Of a stretch of DNA of 64,000 nucleotides, positions 8,959 through 18,405 are shown piece after piece. This stretch comes from Vibrio cyclitrophicus (GTDB taxonomy: Bacteria > Pseudomonadota > Gammaproteobacteria > Enterobacterales > Vibrionaceae), in assembly GCF_024347435.1 (NCBI RefSeq), contig NZ_AP025481.1, positions 310,001 to 374,000 of the forward strand. Reading direction: 5' to 3'. The notes beneath the pieces were generated by a model that was not told the DNA's origin, ran no database searches, and saw only the letters and a list, made by a program, of their open reading frames with translations. The position numbers and the translations under genes are program-made. Position 1 is the stretch's first letter. The number at the start of each line of letters is the position of its first letter.

Positions 8959-10383
8959 TTATACGAGAAAAGACAGTAGCTCTTTTACTTTGTCTGATAA
9001 TAAAGTTGGATTTTGCTTGGTCTCTACATTGAGACGTATTAATGGCTCTGTATTCGATTGTCTTAAATTGAAGCGCCACGATCCCATATCCATACTAAGA
9101 CCATCGACGTAATCGATCGAAACGGCGCAGTCTTGGTAGTATGCTAATACCGAAGCTATGACTAGATCTGGGTTGGATACTTTTCGATTTATCTCCCCAG
9201 ATGACGGGAATTTACTAATACTGACACTAGTCAATTGATAAAGGGACTGTTGAGTTTTCGAGACCAGTTCGATAACTAATAGCCAAGGTATCATTCCTGA
9301 ATCACAGTAACCAAAATCACGGAAATAATGGTGAGCACTCATTTCTCCGCCATAAATAGCGTTGGTTTGCCGCATTTTTTCTTTTATCAGTGCGTGTCCA
9401 GCTTTAACTGCAATAGCGTTTCCATCAAGTTGCTTGGCGACTTCAATCGTGTTCCATGTCATACGCATGTCGTGCAATACGGTTGCGTTACGCTCCTTCA
9501 TTAAGAATGCTTCAGCTAACAAACCAACAATATAATAACCCTCAATGTAATTGCCTTTTTCGTCAAAGAAAAAACAACGGTCGAAATCGCCATCCCACGC
9601 AATTCCTAGATCTGCGGAATGTTCTAAGACTGCATTTCGAGTCGCTGTTTGATTTTCTTTAATCAATGGGTTGGGAATGCCATTTGGGAATTTTCCATCA
9701 GGTGTATGTTGAACCTTGATAAAAGTAATAGGGGTATCGAGTGCAGTAAAGCGGTCTTCTAAAGCATCTATTATATGCCCGGCAACGCCGTTTCCTGCGT
9801 TCACCACAATTTTCATTGGTAACAGTTTAGAAGGAGCTATATATGAAAGCAGGTGGTCGATATAAGGTTGTAAAGTAGATAGATGTTCAGCATCGGCGTG
9901 CTGAGCCACGGTTGGGTTATCGCAAAGGTTAACTAGCTTAGACTCGAGATTGAGAATTCGCTGCTTTATCTCATTCAAACCGCTATGTTTACTGAGCGGA
10001 CTGGCACCTACGCCTACCAATTTCATTCCGTTGTAATTGATTGGGTTATGGCTGGCTGTGATTTGTATTCCGCCAATCGCTTTTAGGTGACGAGTCGCAA
10101 AGTAGACTTCTTCAGTGCCAGTCATACCTAGGTCTATGACGGCTATCCCAGACTCGATTAAGCCTTTGGTCATGGCTTCTTGTAATGAAGGGGACGTTTC
10201 TCGGTTATCACGACCAATCACCACTTGAGCTAAGCCATCGAATGATGTCTCAGGTGTCGTGGATAGGGTGTATTCGCCAAATGCCTTGCCGAGCAAATAG
10301 GCGAACGGCTCACTGATTTGAGATCCGATGATGCCACGAATATCGTTGTTCTTAAAGCAACTGAGATCTAATGTTGGTTTCAT
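8959..10383 (-). CDS. manB: Phosphomannomutase (ManB/CpsG type)
   Basis: This enzyme converts mannose 6-phosphate to mannose 1-phosphate for GDP-mannose synthesis. The 474-residue alpha-D-phosphohexomutase has the phosphoserine loop ITASHNP, the metal loop DGDFDR and the sugar-binding loop GGEMSAHHYF. It also has a C-terminal phosphate-binding segment (RQSNTEPLIRLNVE). It follows manC by 15 bases on the same strand, so the two form one operon. No glycosyltransferase genes are nearby, so the polysaccharide or glycoconjugate that uses GDP-mannose is encoded elsewhere. Confidence 0.93.
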   Translation of the reverse strand: MKPTLDLSCFKNNDIRGIIGSQISEPFAYLLGKAFGEYTLSTTPETSFDGLAQVVIGRDNRETSPSLQEAMTKGLIESGIAVIDLGMTGTEEVYFATRHLKAIGGIQITASHNPINYNGMKLVGVGASPLSKHSGLNEIKQRILNLESKLVNLCDNPTVAQHADAEHLSTLQPYIDHLLSYIAPSKLLPMKIVVNAGNGVAGHIIDALEDRFTALDTPITFIKVQHTPDGKFPNGIPNPLIKENQTATRNAVLEHSADLGIAWDGDFDRCFFFDEKGNYIEGYYIVGLLAEAFLMKERNATVLHDMRMTWNTIEVAKQLDGNAIAVKAGHALIKEKMRQTNAIYGGEMSAHHYFRDFGYCDSGMIPWLLVIELVSKTQQSLYQLTSVSISKFPSSGEINRKVSNPDLVIASVLAYYQDCAVSIDYVDGLSMDMGSWRFNLRQSNTEPLIRLNVETKQNPTLLSDKVKELLSFLV

Positions 10384-10398
10384 TATGCAGTCGTCACT

Positions 10399-11946
10399 TT
10401 ATTCCGTGGTGCTTTTAGATTGATGGTCGTCTAAAACTTCTCGTCCATAGCTGTCTTGATATCGGATGATATCGTCTTCACTCAAGTGACTCCCTGTTTG
10501 TACTTCAATCATCTCGAGTGGGAGCCTCCCTGGATTCTCTAGGCTGTGAATATGACCTAAAGGGATGTAAGTGGAGTGATCTTCTTCGATTAAATACGTT
10601 TTGTCGTTATTGGTTACTTTTGCAGTACCTGCCACCACCACCCAATGCTCAGCTCTGTGATGATGCCTTTGTAGCGAAAGCTTATGGCCAGGCTTCACGG
10701 TAATACGCTTCACTTTGTCGCGCTTTCCTAAATCAACAACATCGTATTTCCCCCAAGGCCTAAATACCTCTCGGTGTTGAAGATGCTCTGTTCGACCAGC
10801 TTGGTGGAGTTGGTTTACTATCGATCTAACACCCTGGACTTTGTTCTTATCAGCAACCAGTATGGCGTCTTTGGTTTCTACAATGATAAGGTTATCAACC
10901 CCCACAGTCGCCACCAGTTTATTCTCAGAATGAATGTAGTTGTACTGAGAGTCGACGGTTAACACATCACCTTCAATGACGTTGTTATGTTCATCTTTAT
11001 CGCTTACGTCCCAAATAGCAGACCATGAGCCGATATCATTCCAACCGACGTCCATTGGGATCACTGCAGCGTGTGAAGTTTTTTCCATCACCGCATAATC
11101 GATGGAATCGCTTGGGCTATGTTTGAATGCTTCGGCATCGATACGAATAAAGTCGAGGTCGGTATTTTGCTTTGCAAGAGCTCGCTTGCAGGCTGTTAAA
11201 ATTCTTGGGTGATGTTCGGCTAGTTCTTCAAGATAGCGTGACGCCTTGAACATAAACATGCCGCTGTTCCACAAGTATTGCTCAGAGCTAACGTAACTTT
11301 CTGCTGTTGATTTATCTGGTTTTTCAATAAAGCACTCAATGGTATAAGCATGATGGACGGGTTGTTCTGTAGTTTTGTTGTCTGTCGCTGTAGTGCTGTT
11401 GTTTGCCTGGTTAATAGAGGAAATAGGCAGACCCTGCTTGATATAACCATAACCTGTCTCAGGGGAGCTAGGAGTAATGCCGAATGTGACCAGTTTGCCT
11501 TGTTCGGCATACTCGACACCACGACTCACGGCTTGTTGAAACTCCAATGTTTTAGCGATGTGATGATCGGCAGCCAATACTAACAAGATCGGGTCAGAAT
11601 CATTTGTTTTGTTATCTGTCGAATTACCTAAAGCTTGTAAGGCTGCTAATGCGATCGCGGGAGCCGTGTTTCTTCCAACGGGTTCCAACAGAATACCACT
11701 GTGTTGAAGCTCTGCCGATCGTACTTGTTCGGCAGCGATAAAACGATGTTCTTCATTGCAGATGATGAAAGGGGCATCACAATTAGTATCAACAACAAAT
11801 TTTTCTAGACCGTGTAAGCGTTGCAGTGTTTGTTGCAACATTGAATGCTCACCAGCAATACTTAGAAATTGCTTGGGGTAGAGTTCGCGAGATAATGGCC
11901 AGAGGCGACTACCAGAGCCGCCAGCTAAGATGACAGGTAAAATCAT
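10399..11946 (-). CDS. manC: Mannose-1-phosphate guanylyltransferase / mannose-6-phosphate isomerase
   Basis: This bifunctional cytoplasmic enzyme makes GDP-mannose and can also supply mannose 6-phosphate. The N-terminal nucleotidyltransferase domain starts with PVILAGGSGSRLWPLSRELYPKQFL. The C-terminal cupin carries RPWGKYDVVDLGKRDKVKRI and LSLQRHHHRAEHW, typical of type II isomerases. At 515 residues it is about 35-40 longer than common homologues. The excess sits in two Asn/Thr-rich insertions that share the word TDNKT (near residues 114 and 190). It is the first gene of the manC-manB operon. Confidence 0.93.
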   Translation of the reverse strand: MILPVILAGGSGSRLWPLSRELYPKQFLSIAGEHSMLQQTLQRLHGLEKFVVDTNCDAPFIICNEEHRFIAAEQVRSAELQHSGILLEPVGRNTAPAIALAALQALGNSTDNKTNDSDPILLVLAADHHIAKTLEFQQAVSRGVEYAEQGKLVTFGITPSSPETGYGYIKQGLPISSINQANNSTTATDNKTTEQPVHHAYTIECFIEKPDKSTAESYVSSEQYLWNSGMFMFKASRYLEELAEHHPRILTACKRALAKQNTDLDFIRIDAEAFKHSPSDSIDYAVMEKTSHAAVIPMDVGWNDIGSWSAIWDVSDKDEHNNVIEGDVLTVDSQYNYIHSENKLVATVGVDNLIIVETKDAILVADKNKVQGVRSIVNQLHQAGRTEHLQHREVFRPWGKYDVVDLGKRDKVKRITVKPGHKLSLQRHHHRAEHWVVVAGTAKVTNNDKTYLIEEDHSTYIPLGHIHSLENPGRLPLEMIEVQTGSHLSEDDIIRYQDSYGREVLDDHQSKSTTE

Positions 11947-12020
11947 AAAGTGGTAATGAGTTATATAGGACTACTACCACCATGTTATCACGCCTTACAC
12001 ATCTTTTTTATCGACCTTGG

Positions 12021-13154
12021 CTATCTATTAGTCTCAGGGTGTGAATTACTAAGATCTTGAGAGCGACTAATGTCTTGAGAGCGATCAATGTCTTGAGGGT
12101 CAATCTTAAGTGTCTGAGTTGGGAATGCAATATCGGCATCGTGCTTATGAATAATATCTAATACCTGTAACAGCACATCCTGTTTAACTTTGTGGTACCT
12201 CACCCAGTTGACGGTTTTTGTAAAAGTGTAAATAAAGAAGTTTAGCGTTGATGGCCCAAATTTATCAAAGTTGACGATGAGTGTTTGCTTGGCATCGATA
12301 TCTTTGTGGTTTTCAAGCATGGTTTTTACGTCATCAACAATGAGGGCGAGTTTGTCTGCATCTTGATAACGAAGTCCAAAGGTCTCATTGATTCTGCGGT
12401 TTAGCATTCTCGATGGGTTCTCTACTACAATACTGCTGAATACTGAGTTTGGAACATAAAGAGGACGCTTATCAAAAGTGCGAATTATCGTCATACGCCA
12501 GCCAATGCGTTCTACGGTTCCTTCAATTTGACGGTCGGGAGAGCGTATCCAATCGCCGACTTTAAACGGTCGGTCGAAGTAAATCATCATGCCGCCAAAG
12601 AAGTTAGATAGTAGATCTTTCGCAGCCAGACCGACAATTAAACCACCGACACCACCAAAGGTGAGTAAACCAGATAGGCTGAGCCCAAACGCCTGCATGA
12701 TAGTTAGGCCACCCATCACCATGAAGAACAGCCGAGCGACCTTCGCGATAGCTTGAACTGTGGTTTCATCTCTGTTTTTTTGCTCTAAAACATACGCTTC
12801 AGAGTTGCTGATCATCCGTAATGTAAACCATACAAATGTACATATAATCAATATATGCTTAAGTGTTTTTAACCAGTTGATCTCATTACCAAATTGATCT
12901 TGAAGGACTAAGCCGATAGAGACAGTTGCAGGCCAACACCAAAGTAACGTGCTGACAGGTGCTTTTAGTGCTTCAAGTAATAGATCATCCCAATGAAATT
13001 GGGTCTTCTGAACCAGTAGTTCTAGACGGTTATGGATAAGTCGCCAAGCTACCCAAGCGAAAAAACTCGCAATGGTGATAAATAGAACACTATTTGCCCA
13101 ATCACTATGGCTCTGGTTGATGTAGGTTTGAACTTGGGTTACGAATTCATTCAT
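12021..13154 (-). CDS. MscS-family mechanosensitive ion channel
   Basis: This 377-residue inner-membrane protein has several N-terminal helices followed by the pore helix and beta domain of the MscS family. The key stretch is GGVGGLIVGLAAKDLLSNFFGGMMIYFDRPFKVGDWI, then GTVERIGWRMTIIRTFDKRPLYVPNS. It probably releases solutes on hypo-osmotic shock and resembles the YnaI/small-MscS type more than the large MscK type. The C-terminal tail ends in a repeated QDIDRS-QDISRS-QDLSNS motif encoded by an 18-base tandem repeat. Divergent ktrAB suggests a shared osmotic theme. Confidence 0.9.
   Translation of the reverse strand: MNEFVTQVQTYINQSHSDWANSVLFITIASFFAWVAWRLIHNRLELLVQKTQFHWDDLLLEALKAPVSTLLWCWPATVSIGLVLQDQFGNEINWLKTLKHILIICTFVWFTLRMISNSEAYVLEQKNRDETTVQAIAKVARLFFMVMGGLTIMQAFGLSLSGLLTFGGVGGLIVGLAAKDLLSNFFGGMMIYFDRPFKVGDWIRSPDRQIEGTVERIGWRMTIIRTFDKRPLYVPNSVFSSIVVENPSRMLNRRINETFGLRYQDADKLALIVDDVKTMLENHKDIDAKQTLIVNFDKFGPSTLNFFIYTFTKTVNWVRYHKVKQDVLLQVLDIIHKHDADIAFPTQTLKIDPQDIDRSQDISRSQDLSNSHPETNR
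12052..12105 (-). repeat. 18-bp tandem repeat in the mscS-like 3' end
   Basis: Three consecutive 18-base units (12052-12069, 12070-12087, 12088-12105) share the core TCTTGAG on the plus strand. On the coding strand they encode the hexapeptide repeat QDIDRS/QDISRS/QDLSNS just before the stop codon. Confidence 0.85.
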
Positions 13155-13338
13155 TGTGTGTACTGCCGCAGAAATTATGGGTTAGAAATTAGCAGAAATC
13201 ACTTTTGTTCTCTACCTTTATAAATCAAGCGATTAGCTGACATTTTTATTTATCTATGCATATATAGTCGTTTTTCGGTATGAAGACAATTTAGTCATCG
13301 GTTTTCGACGTTAAGTAGCTTTTTAAATGGAGCGGTGA

Positions 13339-13998
13339 ATGAGTGACAAACAATTTGCAGTTATTGGATTAGGGCGCTTTGGTCTGTCTGTGTGTAAGGA
13401 GCTTCAAGATTCAGGAGCTCAAGTTCTTGCTGTTGATATTGATGAAGAGAAAGTGAAAGAAGCGGCCGCTTTTGTGTCGCAGGGGATTGTTGCTAACTGT
13501 GCCAATGAAGAGACTGTGGTTGAGCTTAGATTGGACGACTATGACATGGTCATGGTCTCTATCGGGGCGGATGTTAACTCTAGTATTCTAGCGACACTGG
13601 TCGTCAAAGAAGCTGGGGCTAAAACGGTTTGGGTTAAGGCCAATGATAAGTTTCACGGCAAGATTCTCTCTAAGATTGGTGCCGATCATATCATTATGCC
13701 AGAGCGAGATATGGGAATACGTGTTGCCCGAAAAATGTTAGACAAACGCGTGCTTGAGTTTATCGACCTGGGCAGTGGACTAGCGATGACAGAAATCGTA
13801 ATCGGTCATAAATTCTTAGGCAAACGACTTTGCGATTTAAGTCTGTGTAAAGAAACTGATGTACAAGTCTTGGGCTTTAAGCGTGGCCCGAACTTAACCA
13901 AAGCGCCATCGTTAGACATCAGTTTGGAAATTGGTGATGTGGTCATTATTGCGGGACCTAAGACGCTGTTGGCTCATAAACTCAAAAACTTATCGTAA
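13339..13998 (+). CDS. ktrA: KtrA, regulatory RCK subunit of the Ktr potassium uptake system
   Basis: This 219-residue cytoplasmic protein is an RCK/TrkA-N gating ring subunit. The Rossmann nucleotide motif VIGLGRFGLSVC lies at the N-terminus, followed by the acidic strand end VDIDEEKV. A TrkA-C-like domain occupies the last ~70 residues. It gates the KtrB channel next to it in response to bound nucleotides. The spacing to ktrB is 9 bases, so the two are cotranscribed. Confidence 0.94.
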   Translation: MSDKQFAVIGLGRFGLSVCKELQDSGAQVLAVDIDEEKVKEAAAFVSQGIVANCANEETVVELRLDDYDMVMVSIGADVNSSILATLVVKEAGAKTVWVKANDKFHGKILSKIGADHIIMPERDMGIRVARKMLDKRVLEFIDLGSGLAMTEIVIGHKFLGKRLCDLSLCKETDVQVLGFKRGPNLTKAPSLDISLEIGDVVIIAGPKTLLAHKLKNLS

Positions 13999-14007
13999 GG
14001 TGAGTCT

Positions 14008-15375
14008 ATGAATTCGTTAAATCGAAGAGGGCTGTTTTACGCTTTAGAGCAAGATGAAAAGCGCAAGAAAGGTTCTGAACCTAAGGTTATCCTGACGAGC
14101 TTTCTCGCGGTGCTTATTCCTTCGGCGATACTACTTACGTTACCTGTTTTCTCTGTGACAGGGCTCAGCTTTACAGATGCACTGTTTACAGCGACGTCAG
14201 CGATCAGTGTGACAGGTTTAGGTGTGGTTGATACTGGTGAGCATTTCACTCTATCTGGAAAGATCTTGTTGATGTTTTTGATGCAAGTTGGTGGGTTGGG
14301 GCAGATGACGCTGTCTGCGGTATTGCTCTACATGTTTGGTGTTCGGCTAAGTTTGAAACAACAAGCGTTAGCGAAAGAAGCGCTTGGGCAAGATCGTAAG
14401 ATAAACCTTCGGAAATTGGTGAAGAAGATCATCATTTTTGCATTGGTTGCAGAGTTTATTGGTTTTGTGTTGCTCTGTTTTCGTTGGATTCCTGAAATGG
14501 GCTGGACAACGGGAAGTTTTTACGCACTTTTCCATGCGATATCCGCATTCAATAACGCTGGTTTTGCTCTGTTTTCAGACAGTATGATGAGCTTTGTTGA
14601 CGATCCATTGGTGATCTTCACTCTGGCTGGTCTATTTATTTTTGGTGGTTTAGGTTTTACGGTCGTTGGTGACTTATCTAGTAACTGGCGCAAGGGTTTC
14701 AAGCATTTACATTTGCATACCAAGATAATGCTAACGGCGACTCCTACCCTATTGTTAGTTGGTACTGTGTTGTTTTGGTTACTGGAGAGAAGTAACCCTG
14801 CAACGATGGAAGGTTTGTCTATCCAAGGTCAGTGGTTAGCGGCGTTTTTCCAGTCTGCGAGTGCACGTACTGCTGGGTTCAATAGTGTCGATTTGTCTCA
14901 GTACACTCAGCCCGCATTGTTGGTGATGATAGTACTGATGTTGATAGGTGCAGGCTCTACCTCAACAGGGGGTGGGATTAAGGTCTCGACCTTTGCTGTG
15001 GCATTTGTCGCGACGTGGACGTTCCTGCGTCAGAAAAAGCATGTAGTGATGTTCAAACGCACGGTAACTTGGCAAGTGGTAACAAAGTCTTTGGCCATTA
15101 TTGTGGTCAGCGGAGCGCTATTAACGACCGCGATGTTTTTGTTAATGCTGACTGAAAAGGCGGCGTTTGATCGAGTGATGTTCGAAGTGATCTCTGCTTT
15201 TGCTACGGTTGGGTTGACGGCAGGGTTAACGGCTAATCTTTCTGAACCGGGAAAATACATTATGATTGTAGTGATGGTGATTGGACGGATTGGACCTTTG
15301 ACTTTGGCCTACATGTTAGCTCGCCCAGAGCCTTCTTTGTTGAAATACCCAGAAGATACGGTGTTAACAGGTTAA
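14008..15375 (+). CDS. ktrB: KtrB, membrane subunit of the Ktr potassium uptake system
   Basis: The 455-residue protein belongs to the Trk/Ktr/HKT superfamily with four pore-loop repeats. Filter-like segments are visible as ATSAISVTGLG, AISAFNNAGFA, SARTAGFNSV and ISAFATVGLTAG. Together with KtrA it forms a sodium-dependent potassium uptake system in Vibrio (established for V. alginolyticus Ktr). A GGTGAG-type ribosome site sits just after the ktrA stop. A strong hairpin follows the gene. Confidence 0.94.
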   Translation: MNSLNRRGLFYALEQDEKRKKGSEPKVILTSFLAVLIPSAILLTLPVFSVTGLSFTDALFTATSAISVTGLGVVDTGEHFTLSGKILLMFLMQVGGLGQMTLSAVLLYMFGVRLSLKQQALAKEALGQDRKINLRKLVKKIIIFALVAEFIGFVLLCFRWIPEMGWTTGSFYALFHAISAFNNAGFALFSDSMMSFVDDPLVIFTLAGLFIFGGLGFTVVGDLSSNWRKGFKHLHLHTKIMLTATPTLLLVGTVLFWLLERSNPATMEGLSIQGQWLAAFFQSASARTAGFNSVDLSQYTQPALLVMIVLMLIGAGSTSTGGGIKVSTFAVAFVATWTFLRQKKHVVMFKRTVTWQVVTKSLAIIVVSGALLTTAMFLLMLTEKAAFDRVMFEVISAFATVGLTAGLTANLSEPGKYIMIVVMVIGRIGPLTLAYMLARPEPSLLKYPEDTVLTG

Positions 15376-15401
15376 GTTTGTGGGTTTTACGGTAACTAAA
15401 A

Positions 15402-15426
15402 CAAAGCCAGCGATATGCTGGCTTTG
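15402..15426. terminator. Hairpin terminator between ktrB and msrAB
   Basis: The stem CAAAGCCAGC pairs with GCTGGCTTTG around a GATAT loop, between two converging genes, so it probably acts on both strands. Confidence 0.75.
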
Positions 15427-15457
15427 ATGTTTAATATCTAGCTTTATTTATTAGCTA

Positions 15458-16600
15458 TTAGCCCTCGAATAGTTCTACATATTCTTCGTAGCCTTCGTCT
15501 GCCAGTTTGTCCGCTGGGATAAAGCGCATGGCGGCTGAGTTCATACAGTATCGTAGACCCGTTGGCTTTGGACCATCTTTAAATACATGTCCTAGGTGAG
15601 AATCACCAAACTTACTGCGAACCTCTGTTCTTGGGTAAAGCAGTTTGTAGTCAGTGGTGGTTACGACATATGCTTCACTGATTGGTTGAGTAAAGCTCGG
15701 CCAACCTGTACCAGACTTGTATTTGTCTTTTGAAGAGAATAGCGGCTCACCCGTTACAATATCGACATAAATACCTTCCTGCTTGTTATCCCAGTATTTG
15801 TTATCAAACGGACGCTCTGTTGCATCATCCTGTGTCACATCGTACTGCAGTGAGGTTAGCGTTGCTTTAATCTCTGCATCAGACGGCTTAACGTAGGTCT
15901 TAGTATTGGTTGTCGTATTTTTGCTGTCTATGAGCTGACGGATAGTTTTCGGGTTTTCTTTTCTATCTTCACCGAAGATCTTATCTAGATACTGATCACG
16001 ACCCGATGCATAGCGGTAGTAGTTGTAACGAACTTTGCTCTTCTTGTAATAATCTTGGTGATAATCTTCTGCTGGCCAAAATTTTTCAAATTTAATCAGT
16101 TCGGTTTTCAATGGCTCTCCAAAGATCTGAGCTTTGTCGATTTCCATCATGAAATTCTGAGCTACGTCTTTTTGCTCTTGGCTACGATAGAAAATAGCAG
16201 GTCGATATTGTGGACCTCTATCGACAAATGATCCTTTGTCATCAGTTGGGTCTATGTGTCTGAAGAATTGGTCAAGTACCTGCTCGTAGCTAACGACATC
16301 AGGATTATAAGTCACATTAATCACTTCGATGTGCCCTGACTTACCGGATGAGACTTGCTTGTAGGTTGGATTCTCTAATTCGCCACCAGAATATCCAGAG
16401 ATAACGTCAGTTACGCCTGGTAGTTTTTCTAGATCAGATTCTGTACACCAAAAACAACCTCCGGCCAGTGTTGCTATTTCATTTTTTCCCGAATTGGCCG
16501 TTTTATCCATTGTATTGGCAGTGCCAGCTTGGCTCACAAATAGCGAAATCAGTGGCAGGGCAACCACGAGTGATACCAATATTTTAGATAATTTATTCAT
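15458..16600 (-). CDS. msrAB: Bifunctional peptide methionine sulfoxide reductase MsrA/MsrB, exported
   Basis: The enzyme reduces both S- and R-epimers of methionine sulfoxide in proteins. I start at the ATG of [21 protein letters not shown], which has GAGG upstream and gives a signal peptide or N-terminal anchor; an earlier in-frame start would add nine charged residues. The MsrA domain shows GGCFWC and the MsrB domain shows [27 protein letters not shown]. Only three cysteines occur in the protein, with no zinc-binding CxxC pairs in the MsrB half. Periplasmic location is inferred from the leader. Confidence 0.9.
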   Translation of the reverse strand: MNKLSKILVSLVVALPLISLFVSQAGTANTMDKTANSGKNEIATLAGGCFWCTESDLEKLPGVTDVISGYSGGELENPTYKQVSSGKSGHIEVINVTYNPDVVSYEQVLDQFFRHIDPTDDKGSFVDRGPQYRPAIFYRSQEQKDVAQNFMMEIDKAQIFGEPLKTELIKFEKFWPAEDYHQDYYKKSKVRYNYYRYASGRDQYLDKIFGEDRKENPKTIRQLIDSKNTTTNTKTYVKPSDAEIKATLTSLQYDVTQDDATERPFDNKYWDNKQEGIYVDIVTGEPLFSSKDKYKSGTGWPSFTQPISEAYVVTTTDYKLLYPRTEVRSKFGDSHLGHVFKDGPKPTGLRYCMNSAAMRFIPADKLADEGYEEYVELFEG

Positions 16601-16796
16601 AAATACCTCATCTTGACGTTCTTTCATCCGATTTTGAATGTACGTATAGAGACAGGTTTTGGATGGAAAAAATTACATCATTTACAAAAAAATATGCCAT
16701 AGAGAAAATCTTGCTCCTAAATGCCGCCAGTAGTAGGGTGTAGGCATTGATATAAAACACTAGATAATGATGACGTTTGTACATCTAAGGAACAAC

Positions 16797-17195
16797 ATGC
16801 AAGCAGAAGTTAAATGGGTCGAAGACTTTAAATTCTTGGGTAAGTCTCAATCAGGGCACTCTGTGGTGATGGATGGAAGTGGCGGTGCTACGGCGCCAAG
16901 CCCTATGGAAATGGTATTAATGGCCGCAGGTGGTTGTAGCTCTGTTGATGTGGTTGATGGTTTGAAATCTGCAGGTCAGAACATCACAGGTTGTAACGCA
17001 AAACTAACAACGACACGTCGTGAAACCGCACCAAAAATCTTTACCGTAATTAATATTCATTTTGAAGTGTCTGGTGATAATCTTACTCCTGAGCTTGTCG
17101 CTAAGGTATGTGCAGATTCGTTAGAAAAGTACTGTTCAGTGTGCCTAATGCTGGGTGAGGGCGTAGAAATGACCCACAGTTGGGAAATCGTCTAG
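16797..17195 (+). CDS. yhfA: OsmC-family protein YhfA
   Basis: The start is the ATG at 16797, preceded by AAGGA; an earlier in-frame ATG at 16767 lacks this. The 132-residue product (MQAEVKWVEDFKFLG...SPMEMVLMAAGGCSSVDVV...EKYCSVCLMLG) matches E. coli YhfA closely by memory. OsmC-family proteins often reduce peroxides through two cysteines, and the cysteines in GGCSS and KYCSVC occupy the expected places. The physiological role of YhfA itself is not settled. In V. cholerae and E. coli the gene usually lies near crp, which is not in this window. Confidence 0.88.
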   Translation: MQAEVKWVEDFKFLGKSQSGHSVVMDGSGGATAPSPMEMVLMAAGGCSSVDVVDGLKSAGQNITGCNAKLTTTRRETAPKIFTVINIHFEVSGDNLTPELVAKVCADSLEKYCSVCLMLGEGVEMTHSWEIV

Positions 17196-17277
17196 TCTTC
17201 TGATTGTACCGTTTTGGCGTGAGGCTGATTTTTACGGCTTACAGCTTACGGTTTATGGGCAAAGGCAGATAAAGAAA

Positions 17278-17307
17278 AGGGCAGAGCACTTTCAAGTACT
17301 CTGCCCT
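17278..17307. terminator. Hairpin terminator between yhfA and ompA-like gene
   Basis: GGGCAGAG and CTCTGCCC form the stem of a long hairpin containing ACTT/AAGT as well, between converging genes. A short A run on the left and T-rich sequence on the right suit bidirectional use. Confidence 0.7.
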
Positions 17308-17334
17308 TATTATTGCAATTAAGGTAGAGTGCTA

Positions 17335-18405
17335 TTACTCAGCAGCTTCTACGATAACTTCTTCTACTTGTACTTCTTGCTGGTATTCAAAAGCAGGGAT
17401 AGTTGCGTCAACACGGCGGTTTTGAGCGCGGCCTTCTGCAGTATCGTTTGATGCAATAGGATTCTCTTCACCTTGGCCAGACGCTGAAATGCGGTCTGAT
17501 TCAATGCCTTGCTCTTCGATGTATGCAGCTACAGCAGCAGCACGTTTCTTAGAGATCATCATGTTGTATTCTGCTGAACCTGTTGAATCGGTGTGACCAA
17601 CAACATCAACTGATGATTGTGGGTGAGCTTTAAGTACTTCAACGATTGGCATTAGAGCAATTTTTCCGTCGGTAGACAGTTCAGTGCTGTTTGTTTCAAA
17701 CATACCTTGAGAGAAGCTTTCAGTTTGCGCTTTAGTAACAACTACCGTTGTTTTCTCTTCCACAACAACTGCAGGCTCTGTGATTGGCTCAGATGGTGCT
17801 TGTGTTACAGCAACGGCAGAAGCTGCTGCTGCAGCCGCTGATGCCGTTGTGTTGCCTGTACCGAAATTGTAGCTAACACCAACAGACAGTAGGTTTGAGT
17901 TCAGATCTTGAACATAGTTGTCGTCGAAATCATCGAAGTATTGGTATTCAGCACGCACCGCCCAATTAGAAGACAGCTGCTTCTCTAGGCCGATACCAGC
18001 AGCGAAAACAACATCATCTTCACCACCGTGAGAAATGTAAGCAGGACCCGCTTTGAAGAATACGTCAAACTCTTGCTGTACCGGTAGGCGGTACATTGGA
18101 GTTAAGGAAATTGCGATCAAAGGATCGCTAAACGATGATGTAGTGCCATTCTTCGAAAAGCTAGTTTTGTAATCACCTAAGAAATCAGAACTCAACTCAA
18201 TGCCAAGTCTTTCTGTGAAATTATAACCAGAGTAGATACCAGCACCAATTGCATCATCATCACATTTAGTACCGCTTACACACGCGCTGTCTAACCAGCC
18301 TAGGCCGACTTTTGCACCAACATAAGTGGTTGCAGCAATTGAAGGAGCAGCAGCTAAGCCTGAAGCGGCAACAACAGCACACATGATTTTTGACAGTCTT
18401 TTCAT
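17335..18405 (-). CDS. ompA: OmpA-family outer membrane protein
   Basis: A cleavable signal peptide (ending SIAATT) leads into a beta-barrel of about 170 residues ending in LLSVGVSYNFG. An alanine/valine-rich linker follows (TASAAAAAASAVAV). The C-terminal OmpA domain binds peptidoglycan and carries VDVVGHTDSTGSAEYNMMISKKRA and GRAQNRRVDA. The barrel contains a cysteine pair (ACVSGTKC) that may form a loop disulfide. The protein tethers outer membrane to cell wall and could also be a minor porin. Vibrios have several OmpA paralogues, so the symbol is a family-level label. Confidence 0.88.
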   Translation of the reverse strand: MKRLSKIMCAVVAASGLAAAPSIAATTYVGAKVGLGWLDSACVSGTKCDDDAIGAGIYSGYNFTERLGIELSSDFLGDYKTSFSKNGTTSSFSDPLIAISLTPMYRLPVQQEFDVFFKAGPAYISHGGEDDVVFAAGIGLEKQLSSNWAVRAEYQYFDDFDDNYVQDLNSNLLSVGVSYNFGTGNTTASAAAAAASAVAVTQAPSEPITEPAVVVEEKTTVVVTKAQTESFSQGMFETNSTELSTDGKIALMPIVEVLKAHPQSSVDVVGHTDSTGSAEYNMMISKKRAAAVAAYIEEQGIESDRISASGQGEENPIASNDTAEGRAQNRRVDATIPAFEYQQEVQVEEVIVEAAE

